Part shown: positions 53,592-61,775 of the stretch, piece by piece
Layout of the letters: each line of letters starts with the position of its first letter
Position numbering within the stretch: position 1 is the stretch's first letter
NCBI RefSeq assembly: GCF_006494365.1
Contig: NZ_VHIP01000013.1
Location: forward strand, 1 to 64,000
Reading direction: 5' to 3'
Source of the DNA: Aestuariibacter sp. GS-14
GTDB lineage: Bacteria; Pseudomonadota; Gammaproteobacteria; Enterobacterales; Alteromonadaceae
DNA length: 64,000 nucleotides
Position numbers and translations under genes: made by a program
The notes under the pieces: model-generated
Databases searched by the model: none
The model's input: the letters and a program-made list of their open reading frames with translations, nothing else
What the model was told of the DNA's origin: nothing

Positions 53592-55103
53592 ATGTGGGGC
53601 AAAGAGGTGTGTCGGTGGCGTGTTAAGCTTATTTTAGAGCTTAACATCAGGCTTAAATTAGTGCTCAGTGCATGGCGCCTTATGGGGCTTTGTGTTGGGG
53701 TGAGCCTGTTCAGCTTCACAGCAACAGCAGCAACAACTGACATGGACAAGTGGTTCCGCAGCTTTAAACAGCAAGCCACCGATAAGCAGCTTTATCAGTT
53801 GTTGTGGGCTTTGCCCAAAGGCGGCGACTTGCACCATCACCTGAGTGGCGCAGGTTTTAGCGAATGGTGGTTCGACATTGCCACCTCCCCCGATCGCAAC
53901 GGTGGCTATCGTTACTACACCAAAACACGCATTCTGCAATGCCGCGGCTACGGCACCAATGAGTATGGCGCTGATCCGCAATTCCTGTTATTTCGCACCA
54001 TCCAGTCGTCTACCTGGCACTCATTATCTGACTGCGAGCAACAGGAGTACCAACGCCTCGAAGCGTTAACTGATGAGCAAAAGCAGGCGTTTCTGAACAG
54101 CATTCGGCTAGACAAAGCCCACGAAGGCCGTAACGAATTTTTTGAAACCCACTGGCAGCGACTCAATGAACTGGTAGTTAATCCCTATATTGGCGCGCAC
54201 ATTTTACTGAAAAATATGCAGGCCTTCGCAGCTGAGGGGCTCCAGTATCTGGAAACCCAGGTCAATGTTGATCGCGCCCAGGATAGCAACGGCAACCCAC
54301 TTACCCCGGAGCAAACCCTGACGGTGTATCTGGATATGCTTGCAAGCCCTGAGGCCAGGGCCACGGGTGTGACCGTGCGTTTTCAGTATGCTCTGCTGCG
54401 CTTTTTGCCTAACGCGGAACAGCACCTTACCTGGATGTACGATTTTGTGGATCAACATCGCGACATTTATGTCGGCATTAACATGGTAGGCAGAGAAGAT
54501 AATGACAAGGGCTATCCATTGCGTTTCTTGTCTACGCTTCGCTCACTTCGCCAGCGTTACCCCGCTATAAACCTGGCCATTCATGCAGGCGAAGTGGACG
54601 AGCCCAATCAACATGTGCGCGATACCTTGTTATTGGGCGCACAGCGTATTGGGCATGGACTTAACACGATTACCGATCCGGATACCCTGCTGCTGATGCG
54701 CCACGGGCCTTATCTGATAGAAATAAACCTGATCAGTAACAAGTTGCTGGAATACACGCCCGACTTGTCGACTCACCCGTTTCCGGAATATCTGCGTACC
54801 GATATCCCCGTTGCCCTCACCACCGATGATCGCGGCATGTGGGACAGCACCTTAACCGATGAATATTTTGTAGCGGTTCACCACTTTAACCTGTCGTGGA
54901 CTGAACTGGTGTCGTTGGGTGAAAACTCGCTCAAACACAGCTTTCTGGCTCCGGAAGATAAAGCTATCGCGCTTAAGCGCTATCGCCAGAGCGTGGCGGA
55001 ATTCGAGCAAGCCGTGCGTTCAAACTCCGGTACATTGCCCGCACTGCCGTCAATGAGAGGCTTTATGTGCGAGCACTACCCTACTTTATGTGAAAAAGGA
55101 TAA
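53592..55103 (+). CDS. Exported adenosine deaminase (ADGF/CECR1-like)
   Basis: Metal-dependent deaminase with an N-terminal basic region and hydrophobic segment (RLMGLCVGVSLFSFTATAA) for export, so it acts outside the cytoplasm. Zinc ligands follow the ADA pattern: HHH in GGDLHHHLSGA, His in NLAIHAGEVDEP with catalytic Glu, His in QRIGHGLN, and Asp pair in VALTTDDRGMW. At about 503 residues it is longer than cytosolic Add and resembles secreted ADGF-type deaminases. It would turn external adenosine into inosine. The ATG at 53592 is chosen (GGAAG 9 bases before); a TTG lies one codon upstream. The NCS2 permease follows by 4 bases. Confidence 0.85.
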   Translation: MWGKEVCRWRVKLILELNIRLKLVLSAWRLMGLCVGVSLFSFTATAATTDMDKWFRSFKQQATDKQLYQLLWALPKGGDLHHHLSGAGFSEWWFDIATSPDRNGGYRYYTKTRILQCRGYGTNEYGADPQFLLFRTIQSSTWHSLSDCEQQEYQRLEALTDEQKQAFLNSIRLDKAHEGRNEFFETHWQRLNELVVNPYIGAHILLKNMQAFAAEGLQYLETQVNVDRAQDSNGNPLTPEQTLTVYLDMLASPEARATGVTVRFQYALLRFLPNAEQHLTWMYDFVDQHRDIYVGINMVGREDNDKGYPLRFLSTLRSLRQRYPAINLAIHAGEVDEPNQHVRDTLLLGAQRIGHGLNTITDPDTLLLMRHGPYLIEINLISNKLLEYTPDLSTHPFPEYLRTDIPVALTTDDRGMWDSTLTDEYFVAVHHFNLSWTELVSLGENSLKHSFLAPEDKAIALKRYRQSVAEFEQAVRSNSGTLPALPSMRGFMCEHYPTLCEKG

Positions 55104-55107
55104 CACT

Positions 55108-56463
55108 ATGCCGCAATCTCAGGTTTTATATGGTCTGGAGGACTGCCCCAATTTCGCGGTGAGCCTGACGGCGGCAATTCAGCATGTACTGGCTAGTTTC
55201 ATTGGTGTAGTTACCCCTACCCTTATCATTGCATCGGTGTTGGGCCTGCAGGCCGAAGTGCCTTATTTGATTAGTATGGCGCTGCTGGCAACCGGCCTGG
55301 GGACCTATATTCAAACTAAAGGAATTGGGCCGATAGGCAGCGGTCTGGTGGCCATTCAGGGTACCAGCTTTGCTTTTTTAAGTGCCTTAATACTGGTTGG
55401 CAGCACCGTAAAGGAGCGCGGGGGCAGCAACGAGGATATTCTGGCTATGATGCTGGGGGTGTGCTTTTTTGGTGCATTTATTGAAATAGTGCTTAGCCTG
55501 TTCATACAGCAAATTAAACGCGTGATCACACCGGTCACCACAGGCGTTGTGATTATTGCAATCGGTATTTCCCTCATCAAAGTGGGCATGACCGATTTGG
55601 CAGGAGGATTCAACGCCGACGCCTTTGGCAGTGTAGAAAATCTGTCCCTGGGATTGGGCGTGTTACTGGTGATTATTTATTTCAATGCCTGTAAGAACAA
55701 TTGGTTACGCCTATCTGCTATTTTCATAGGCATGGCTCTAGGCACATGCGCCGCATTTTTCATGGGTATAACTAATTTTTCCAGTCTGGTTGATTTACCG
55801 TGGTTCAGCGTGCCCCAACCGTTCAGGTACGGCATCAACTTTGAGTGGGATTTGTTTTTGCCCATCGCACTGATTTACTTTTTCACTGCCATTGAAACCG
55901 CTGGCGACCTGACAGCCAACAGCTTGTTCTGCAAACTTCCCATTACTGGCGAAAGTTACTTTAAACGCATTCGCGCTGGTATTTTAGGTGATGGTGTCAA
56001 TTCACTGATTGCGGCAATACTGTGTACCTTTCCCAATACCACTTTTGGGCAAAACAACGGGGTGATTCAAATGACCGGCATTGCCAGTCGTAAAGTGGGT
56101 TGTTTTGTTGCTGTGGTGTTCGTGTTACTGGGTTTGTTCCCCTTTATTGGCGCAGTGTTGCAAGTGATCCCAAAACCTGTTTTAGGTGGGGCTACACTGG
56201 TGATGTTCGCCATGGTCGCGGTGGGTGGTGTTAAAATATTAACCAGCGAGCCGCTTGATCAGCGCAACAGTCTGATTACCGCTTGTTCGTTAGGCATGGG
56301 ATTAGGTGTCATGATGGTAGGTAACGTGGTTGCCCAACTGCCGGCTTGGCTGGGCAATATGCTCACCTCACCGGTGACTACCGCGGGCCTTACCGCCATT
56401 GTGTTATCGGTGATTTTACCAAGACAAGCCCCCACTCAAACCCCCGTTATATCAGAATCTTAA
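55108..56463 (+). CDS. NCS2-family xanthine/uracil-type permease
   Basis: Inner-membrane nucleobase:proton symporter of 451 residues with 14 expected segments. Start motif LYGLEDCPNFAVSLTAAIQHVLASF and TM1 Gln-His are typical of NCS2. TM8-type FTAIETAGDLTANS has the substrate-binding Glu of the NAT signature region, and FPNTTFGQNNGVIQMTG is the NAT signature motif (QxxGxxxxT) of xanthine/urate-type members. The ATG at 55108 is preceded by AAGGA with 7 bases; a GTG 18 bases earlier overlaps the deaminase end. Cotranscribed with the exported deaminase. Confidence 0.9.
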   Translation: MPQSQVLYGLEDCPNFAVSLTAAIQHVLASFIGVVTPTLIIASVLGLQAEVPYLISMALLATGLGTYIQTKGIGPIGSGLVAIQGTSFAFLSALILVGSTVKERGGSNEDILAMMLGVCFFGAFIEIVLSLFIQQIKRVITPVTTGVVIIAIGISLIKVGMTDLAGGFNADAFGSVENLSLGLGVLLVIIYFNACKNNWLRLSAIFIGMALGTCAAFFMGITNFSSLVDLPWFSVPQPFRYGINFEWDLFLPIALIYFFTAIETAGDLTANSLFCKLPITGESYFKRIRAGILGDGVNSLIAAILCTFPNTTFGQNNGVIQMTGIASRKVGCFVAVVFVLLGLFPFIGAVLQVIPKPVLGGATLVMFAMVAVGGVKILTSEPLDQRNSLITACSLGMGLGVMMVGNVVAQLPAWLGNMLTSPVTTAGLTAIVLSVILPRQAPTQTPVISES

Positions 56464-56475
56464 GCATATTCCGCA

Positions 56476-56510
56476 GTCACTGTAACAGACTTAGTTTCTG
56501 TTACAGTGAC
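56476..56510. repeat. Strong hairpin after NCS2 permease gene
   Basis: 14-bp perfect arms beginning GTCACTGTAACAGA with a 7-base loop, 12 bases after the stop. No T-run follows on the plus strand. Probably an mRNA 3'-end structure. Confidence 0.7.
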
Positions 56511-56569
56511 CAGCTCCCCTCGCCCTATCGTAAAGAAAACATTCCACCGATGAAAATCTAACCACTGGT

Positions 56570-56617
56570 CTTACGTTTCTGGTGCATTTAGAATCCGCGC
56601 CTCACCGCTTTGGTGCA
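56570..56617 (+). promoter_or_regulatory. Pair of NtrC-like enhancer sites
   Basis: Site A (56570-56586, ending TGGTGCA) is weak; site B (56601-56617, CTCACCGCTTTGGTGCA) matches 10 of 12 defined positions. Their centres are 31 bases apart, three helical turns, like the paired sites of glnA. They lie about 125-170 bases before the -24 element. Confidence 0.45.
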
Positions 56618-56721
56618 TTCAGGCATGGATAACAGTAGCATTAACATATCGCTAACAATCCCTTTCTTTGCCATTGATTTTTTATCTAAAAATATCAATC
56701 ACTTAATCCAAAATAAAATCC

Positions 56722-56735
56722 TGACCACATGGACA
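56722..56735. promoter_or_regulatory. RutR-like palindrome
   Basis: TGACCA-CA-TGGACA, one base from a perfect TGACCA-N2-TGGTCA dyad, just upstream of the -24 element of the TonB receptor gene. Confidence 0.55.
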
Positions 56736-56741
56736 GGAATC

Positions 56742-56757
56742 TGGCATCAAAACTGCA
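56742..56757 (+). promoter_or_regulatory. Sigma-54-like -24/-12 element
   Basis: TGGCATCAAAACTGCA: TGGCA and TGCA with 10 bases between GG and GC, the best match of the three in this region. Expected start near 56768, about 50 bases before the receptor start. Confidence 0.55.
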
Positions 56758-56819
56758 ATATAGCAGCCGTAAAGCTAGAACGTTATTACTCACAAGAACT
56801 CTTACACTCGAGGAACACC

Positions 56820-59240
56820 ATGAAAACCACAAACTTCAGTGTGGCGCCAATTGCGCGTGCCGTCACTACCGGGTTACTGCTTCTTGCCCCTGTAGCGGGT
56901 TTCGCTCAGGAGACGCCCAGTGACTCAGAGATCGAAAAGATCGAAGTAAAAGGCTCACTAGGCAGCTTGCCTGGACAGGACGTTGAAGCCGTTTTCGGAT
57001 TTGGAAAGTCTATTTTGGAAACGCCTCGCTCGGCCTCCACTATCAGTGATGAGCAAATGGAGCGTTTTAACGTATCAGACATCGACGAGCTGGTTGCGTT
57101 TGCACCCGGTACGTTTACTCAGTCATTCTTCGGCGTTGCAGGATCACTCGATATTCGTGGTAATCCTGGTGAAGCCTATTTCCGTGGCGTAAAACGCCTG
57201 GACAACCCGGGTAACTACCCTACGCCAATTGGTGCATCAAGCCGTATCGACATCGTACGTGGTCCGGCGTCGCCAATTTATGGTCCATCTAAAATTGGTG
57301 GTTACCTGAACTTTAACCCTAAATCTGCACGTGCCTCTTCTGGTCAATACCTGGAAGAGCCAAAAGGCGCTCTGTCTTACACCCACGGAACCTGGGAAAA
57401 GAGTGTCCTGACTGCGGAAGTTGGTGGACCAGCTACCGTTGCGGGCAAAGAAATGGGTTACTACGTTTACGGTGAAGTAGAAAACTCAGGCAGTTACTAC
57501 GAAAACAGCGCAACAGACCAGTCAATTCTGCAAGCGTCTTTTAACGTTGATTTAGCCGATAACCTGCGCATTGAGTTTGGTGGGATGTACCACAAATACA
57601 ACGGTAACCAGGTTGCTGGTTGGAACCGTTTAACCCAGGAACTGGTAGACAACGGTACTTACATCACAGGTACTGCGCAACCACTTGATACCGACGGTGA
57701 TGGTTCAATCTCTCACGCAGAATACGGCGCGGTAAACCTTTCAGGTGCCAGTTACTTCTACGTACCAGGTGCGTCGTTCACTGATGCTGAAGCACTGCCA
57801 TTAATGGCTCTGGAAAACGTTGGTACCACTACCCTGCGCGGCGACCAGGTATTGGTTGCTGCTGATGACCAGTTGGGCAACATTGCCGATACCTACTACT
57901 TCGATATTATTTACTTCGCTGGCGACTGGGAAATCAAAAACCAGTTGTTCTACGATGCCTACGACAACATCAACGAAAACGCTTATGGCTTCTCTCAGTT
58001 CCACGACAGCTGGGTGGTTGAAGACAAGCTGATTTTTGCAACCAGTTGGGAAATTGACGATCTGTTTGCACAGGTTCAAATCTCTCCATCTGTACGTTAC
58101 ACCGACTTCCTGCACGGCGATGACTATACTTACGAGTATTTCAACCGTCGCGACCTGACCATGCCTTCATCGGCACTGGACCGTCGTGAACTGGCTACCC
58201 GTATTGGCCGTAACTTCGACAACTACGACGAAGGTAATTACCTGGATCTTGGTTTCGCAGTAATGACTGACTTAACCTGGGACTGGGGCTTAAATGTTGT
58301 ATTAGGTGCGCGTTATGACACCATCGACATCGAAAGTACCTCTCACGTCAATCTGTTGTTAGGTTCAGACGGCACGGAAGCGCCTGTTACTGAAAAAGAA
58401 ACCGTTGACGGCGTGTCGTGGAACACCAGTATTTCATACACCACCCCAATTGGTTTGATCCCTTACATCACGGTAGCTGAACAAGCTACACTGGTTGCGG
58501 GTCAAGGTGCGGAAATCAATATCGACCAGTTGAACAACGCTGACGGCAGCGGTGCATTCGATACGTCTGAACTGCTTGAGTACGGTTTGAAAGGCTCTCT
58601 GCTGGATGAATCCTTGTACTTCGCAGTGTCATTCTTCGAACAGGAACGTACAGATTACAGCACGCAAAACACCGTAACCAACAATACTACCCACAACGAA
58701 GGTGTGGAGTTTGAGTTGCGTTGGGTGGTTAACGAGAACCTGGTTGTGTCTGCTGGTTACTCAAACGTTGAAGTAGTTAACTTAACTGCTCAGGAAAACG
58801 GTACACAGTTCGGCTTCCTGGGTGCAGAAGACCTGGTTAACCTGACTGATCCGTCGCTGGTATTCGGTGGTAACGTAATTGGTTTGAACCTGGTAAACCC
58901 AAGCAGCAGCAACCCAACGGCGAAGAAAGCCGGTATGCCGGAAAACATCTATACGTTAACGGCAACGTATGACTTCCAGAATGGTTATGCTACCAGCGTA
59001 AGTATTATCGATGTTGACGCCGTAGCTTCAGGCTTCTCTGGCGCGGTTACCCTGCCAGCTTACACCCTGGTAAACGCCGGACTGTCTTATCAGAATGAAA
59101 ACTTCGGGGTTAACCTGACCGTGAAGAACTTAACGGATGAGCGTTACTTCCGTGCGAACTTCCCTGACCTGTTCGGTAGCCAAATCGTACTACCAGAACT
59201 GCCACGTCACTTTAACGTGAAGTTCTCTTACAAGTTCTAA
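56820..59240 (+). CDS. TonB-dependent receptor, probable purine/nucleoside uptake
   Basis: Outer-membrane receptor of about 806 residues. The start is the ATG giving MKTTNFSV, followed by a signal peptide (ending GFAQ), with GAGGA before it. TonB-box-like IEKIEVKG, plug domain (ETPRSASTISDEQMERFNVSDIDELVAFAPG, IDIVRGPASPIYGP) and a 22-strand-type barrel ending in LPRHFNVKFSYKF with terminal Phe. Residues 290-301 read DTDGDGSISHAE, a canonical EF-hand calcium loop within an extracellular loop region. The substrate is inferred only from its position among purine genes. Confidence 0.9.
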   Translation: MKTTNFSVAPIARAVTTGLLLLAPVAGFAQETPSDSEIEKIEVKGSLGSLPGQDVEAVFGFGKSILETPRSASTISDEQMERFNVSDIDELVAFAPGTFTQSFFGVAGSLDIRGNPGEAYFRGVKRLDNPGNYPTPIGASSRIDIVRGPASPIYGPSKIGGYLNFNPKSARASSGQYLEEPKGALSYTHGTWEKSVLTAEVGGPATVAGKEMGYYVYGEVENSGSYYENSATDQSILQASFNVDLADNLRIEFGGMYHKYNGNQVAGWNRLTQELVDNGTYITGTAQPLDTDGDGSISHAEYGAVNLSGASYFYVPGASFTDAEALPLMALENVGTTTLRGDQVLVAADDQLGNIADTYYFDIIYFAGDWEIKNQLFYDAYDNINENAYGFSQFHDSWVVEDKLIFATSWEIDDLFAQVQISPSVRYTDFLHGDDYTYEYFNRRDLTMPSSALDRRELATRIGRNFDNYDEGNYLDLGFAVMTDLTWDWGLNVVLGARYDTIDIESTSHVNLLLGSDGTEAPVTEKETVDGVSWNTSISYTTPIGLIPYITVAEQATLVAGQGAEINIDQLNNADGSGAFDTSELLEYGLKGSLLDESLYFAVSFFEQERTDYSTQNTVTNNTTHNEGVEFELRWVVNENLVVSAGYSNVEVVNLTAQENGTQFGFLGAEDLVNLTDPSLVFGGNVIGLNLVNPSSSNPTAKKAGMPENIYTLTATYDFQNGYATSVSIIDVDAVASGFSGAVTLPAYTLVNAGLSYQNENFGVNLTVKNLTDERYFRANFPDLFGSQIVLPELPRHFNVKFSYKF
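57687..57722 (+). other. EF-hand calcium loop inside the TonB receptor
   Basis: Codes for DTDGDGSISHAE: Asp at 1, 3 and 5, Gly at 6, Ile at 8 and Glu at 12, exactly the EF-hand loop pattern. Calcium may stabilise the surface loop. Confidence 0.75.
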
Positions 59241-59264
59241 GTAATGTGTTGAACGTGTAATCAC

Positions 59265-59293
59265 AAAGGCATGCTCTGGCATGCCTTTTTTTT
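59265..59293 (+). terminator. Intrinsic terminator after TonB receptor gene
   Basis: AAAGGCATGC and complement with loop TCTG, then eight T. The next gene's start lies only 10 bases beyond, so that gene depends on read-through or its own start inside this region. Confidence 0.9.
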
Positions 59294-59303
59294 GGAGCAA
59301 ACT

Positions 59304-60422
59304 ATGCGATTATTATTTGTACTGGCTGCTGTATCTTTGTTGGCAGCTTGCCAGCCAGCGGGCCCCGGCCCCGGCGAACATGGACCAGGATTTGAAGGTG
59401 GTATGCCACCGCCACCAATGCCCCGGCCAATTGAAATAAAAGCGGTTGTGGTAACTATGTTTGAAATGGGTGAAGACACCGGCGACAAACCCGGTGAATT
59501 CCAGTTCTGGCGTGAGCGCTATGGCTTAACCGAACAATTTGCGTTCCCACAATCCTTTCACGACATCTACTTAAATAGAGAAAAAGGCGTATTGGGTATT
59601 GTAACCGGAATGGGGATCAGCCGGGCATCGTCGGCCATTATGGCACTGGGTCTGGATCCGCGCTTTGATTTAACCAAAGCCTACTGGCTGGTTGCCGGTA
59701 TTGCAGGTATTGATCCGGAGGACGGCTCAATTGGCTCAGCGGTGTGGGCTGACTATTTAATTGACGGCGATCTCGCGCACCAGATTGACGCCAGGGAAAT
59801 TCCGCAAGACTGGAAAACCGGTTACTTCCCATTATTCGCCAACGAACCTTATCCGGAAAACGGCGCCGAGAATGTTGCGCGCAATGGCGAGATGTTTCAG
59901 CTCAACACCGGCCTGGTAGACTGGGCTTTTGCGCTTACCAAAGACATATCACTAACCGACACACCAGCCATGCAAGCCTTGCGTGGTCAGTACATCAGCA
60001 TGCCTAATGCACAACTGCCCCCCAAAGTAATGCGCGGCGATCACCTGGCGGCATCGACGTTCTGGCATGGTAAGTTATTTAACGACTGGGCTAACGACTG
60101 GACGCGTTTTTGGACCAATGGCAAAGGCAATTTTGTAACCTCAGGCATGGAAGACACCGGCAGTTACCAGTCTATGGTGTACCTGGAACAAGCCGGAAAA
60201 GTGGATAAATCGCGCTTTATGGTGCTGCGCACAGCCAGTAACTTTACCATGCAACCCGACGGTTTAACGGCTGCTGAAAACCTGGCAGCAGAAAGTACCG
60301 GCGCAGGTTATGCCGGCATGCGCCCATCGTTGGAGGCGGCTTTCGTAGTGGGCAGCACGGTAATTGACGAAATCGTAGCAAACTGGGATACCTTTCAGAC
60401 AACACTACCAGGCAATGAATAA
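59304..60422 (+). CDS. NUP-family (purine nucleoside permease-like) lipoprotein
   Basis: A 372-residue protein with a lipoprotein signal (LLAAC), then a Pro/Gly-rich linker (PAGPGPGEHGPGFEGGMPPPP). The body matches the NUP family named after a yeast purine nucleoside permease: VVVTMFEMGEDTGDKPGEFQFW, GIVTGMGISRASSAIMALGLDPRFDL, YWLVAGIAGIDPEDGSIGSAVW and VTSGMEDTGSY. It has no membrane segments and its glycine-rich motifs resemble the nucleoside phosphorylase fold, so a bound or surface-exposed nucleoside-processing or binding role is more likely than channel function. The start is the ATG after TGGAG. It follows the TonB receptor directly. Confidence 0.83.
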   Translation: MRLLFVLAAVSLLAACQPAGPGPGEHGPGFEGGMPPPPMPRPIEIKAVVVTMFEMGEDTGDKPGEFQFWRERYGLTEQFAFPQSFHDIYLNREKGVLGIVTGMGISRASSAIMALGLDPRFDLTKAYWLVAGIAGIDPEDGSIGSAVWADYLIDGDLAHQIDAREIPQDWKTGYFPLFANEPYPENGAENVARNGEMFQLNTGLVDWAFALTKDISLTDTPAMQALRGQYISMPNAQLPPKVMRGDHLAASTFWHGKLFNDWANDWTRFWTNGKGNFVTSGMEDTGSYQSMVYLEQAGKVDKSRFMVLRTASNFTMQPDGLTAAENLAAESTGAGYAGMRPSLEAAFVVGSTVIDEIVANWDTFQTTLPGNE

Positions 60423-60440
60423 TCCGTTAGCCCGCTAACA

Positions 60441-60470
60441 AAACAGGCCTGGTTTATCGCAGGCCTGTTT
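60441..60470. terminator. Bidirectional terminator between NUP and add
   Basis: AAACAGGCCTG and its perfect complement with an 8-base loop, AAA and TTT at the ends. It lies between convergent genes. Confidence 0.75.
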
Positions 60471-60515
60471 CATTTTAAGCTATCGTTTTACCTTGAAACT
60501 CACCTTCCGTTGCGC

Positions 60516-61523
60516 TTACATGCCAACTAACTTATCAATTTCCCTCAGCCAGCGATTTTTCTCTTCGGCCGGTAAAAACGATGCAACAAAACTGTTCTTC
60601 ACCAGCCTGACTAATTGCGCTTCATTCATGGCCAGGTGGGTCATCAGGGCACGGTAGTTATCGTTTAGGTATCCACCAAAATAGCTCGGGTCGTCAGCAT
60701 TTACCGTAACGCACACATCTTCATCCAGTAATTCAAGGATATTGTGATCTTTCATGTGGTCAAACACACACAACTTGATATTACTCTGCGGGCACACGGT
60801 TAGTGGCATGCCTTCATCCTTCAGGCGCTGCATCAGTAAAGCATCCTCACTACTGCGAACACCGTGATCGATGCGGTCGACGTGCAGTAAATCCAGTGCC
60901 TGCCAAATATACTCGGGCGGCCCTTCTTCGCCAGCGTGAGCAACGCATTTAAACCCCAGCGCCCGGGACGCAGCAAACACCTTAACAAAATTTTCCGGCG
61001 GATTACCAAGCTCCGAGCTATCCAGGCCCACGGCCTTGATCATGGGATAGTACTCTCTGGCCTGATTGAGTGTGTCGATGGCGTCTTTTTCAGGCAAATG
61101 GCGTAAGAACGACATAATTAAATATACCGACATGCCCCACTGCTGCTTCGCCTCAGTAATAGCGCGGTTAAAACCAGGCATAAATACATCAAAGCCCACC
61201 CCACGACTGGTATGGGTTTGTGGGTCAAACATGATTTCGGCATGCACTACGTTATCAATGCGGCAACGTTGTAAATACGCCATCATCAACTGATAGAAGT
61301 CATCTTCGTCACGCAATACATCTGCCCCCTGGTAATATAAATCCAGAAAGCTTTGTAAATCGTCAAACTGATAAGCGGCCTCAATCGCTTCCACTGAATC
61401 ATAGGGAAGCGTCACACCGTGTTTACTGGCCAGTTCCCACATCATCGATGGCTCCAGCGAGCCCTCTATATGCAGATGTAATTCCGTTTTTGGCAGTGTC
61501 TCTATTAATTTTATTAAGCTCAT
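60516..61523 (-). CDS. add: Adenosine deaminase, cytoplasmic
   Basis: Zinc enzyme that converts adenosine to inosine. 335 residues, no signal peptide. Motifs: LPKTELHLHIEGSLEP (zinc His pair), VAHAGEEGPPEYIW (His and catalytic Glu), RIDHGVRS and VNADDPSYFGG (Asp pair). The start is the ATG giving MSLIKLIETLPKTE, with AAGGA just before; the frame extends 9 residues further. It is divergent from the AzgA-type permease gene, with which it may share control. Confidence 0.95.
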   Translation of the reverse strand: MSLIKLIETLPKTELHLHIEGSLEPSMMWELASKHGVTLPYDSVEAIEAAYQFDDLQSFLDLYYQGADVLRDEDDFYQLMMAYLQRCRIDNVVHAEIMFDPQTHTSRGVGFDVFMPGFNRAITEAKQQWGMSVYLIMSFLRHLPEKDAIDTLNQAREYYPMIKAVGLDSSELGNPPENFVKVFAASRALGFKCVAHAGEEGPPEYIWQALDLLHVDRIDHGVRSSEDALLMQRLKDEGMPLTVCPQSNIKLCVFDHMKDHNILELLDEDVCVTVNADDPSYFGGYLNDNYRALMTHLAMNEAQLVRLVKNSFVASFLPAEEKNRWLREIDKLVGM

Positions 61524-61564
61524 GAGTTCCTTACTGGCTAACACGCGCACACATAGTTAGCAAC

Positions 61565-61581
61565 ATCACCATTTTGGTGCA
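61565..61581 (+). promoter_or_regulatory. NtrC-like enhancer site
   Basis: ATCACCATTTTGGTGCA, a near-palindrome matching 10 of 12 positions of the NtrC consensus. About 130 bases before the -24 element of the permease gene and about 45 bases from the add start. Confidence 0.45.
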
Positions 61582-61702
61582 ATCTTAGCCCCATTTATGC
61601 CACAATACGCGGTAATAAACGGGTTAATTCTGGCGTTCATCGCGAGCAATGCACGCATTTTGTTATTTCCTATGGAGTCTAGCAGATCCCGCACCAACTC
61701 AT

Positions 61703-61716
61703 TGACTAAATGGTCA
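61703..61716. promoter_or_regulatory. RutR-like palindrome
   Basis: TGACTA-AA-TGGTCA (with a further T upstream: TTGAC), one base from the dyad TGACCA-N2-TGGTCA. Confidence 0.6.
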
Positions 61717-61726
61717 GTTTTTTGCT
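61711..61726 (+). promoter_or_regulatory. Sigma-54-like -24/-12 element
   Basis: TGGTCAGTTTTTTGCT, 15 of 16 bases identical to 53534-53549, with the required 10 bases between GG and GC. Expected start near 61738. Confidence 0.45.
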
Positions 61727-61775
61727 TGTGTTCTGCTCATACCGAATTATAAACATCCACTAAAAGAGAACATTT

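Larger units (their letters stand above)
56464..56819 (+). other. Region between NCS2 permease and TonB receptor genes
   Basis: Holds a hairpin (56476-56510), two NtrC-like sites, a RutR-like palindrome and a sigma-54-like element, all listed separately. A frame running from 56610 into the receptor is an artefact upstream of the signal peptide. Confidence 0.6.

Noticed and set aside
56610-56819. 70-residue N-terminal extension of the TonB receptor
   Set aside because: A signal peptide and Shine-Dalgarno site start at 56820, and promoter elements occupy the upstream frame.
61579-61593. Minus-strand sigma-54-like element for add (TGGGGCTAAGATTGCA)
   Set aside because: The -24/-12 spacing fits, but its -12 part overlaps the NtrC-like site at 61565-61581. 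The two readings compete and the NtrC-like one is repeated elsewhere in the cluster.
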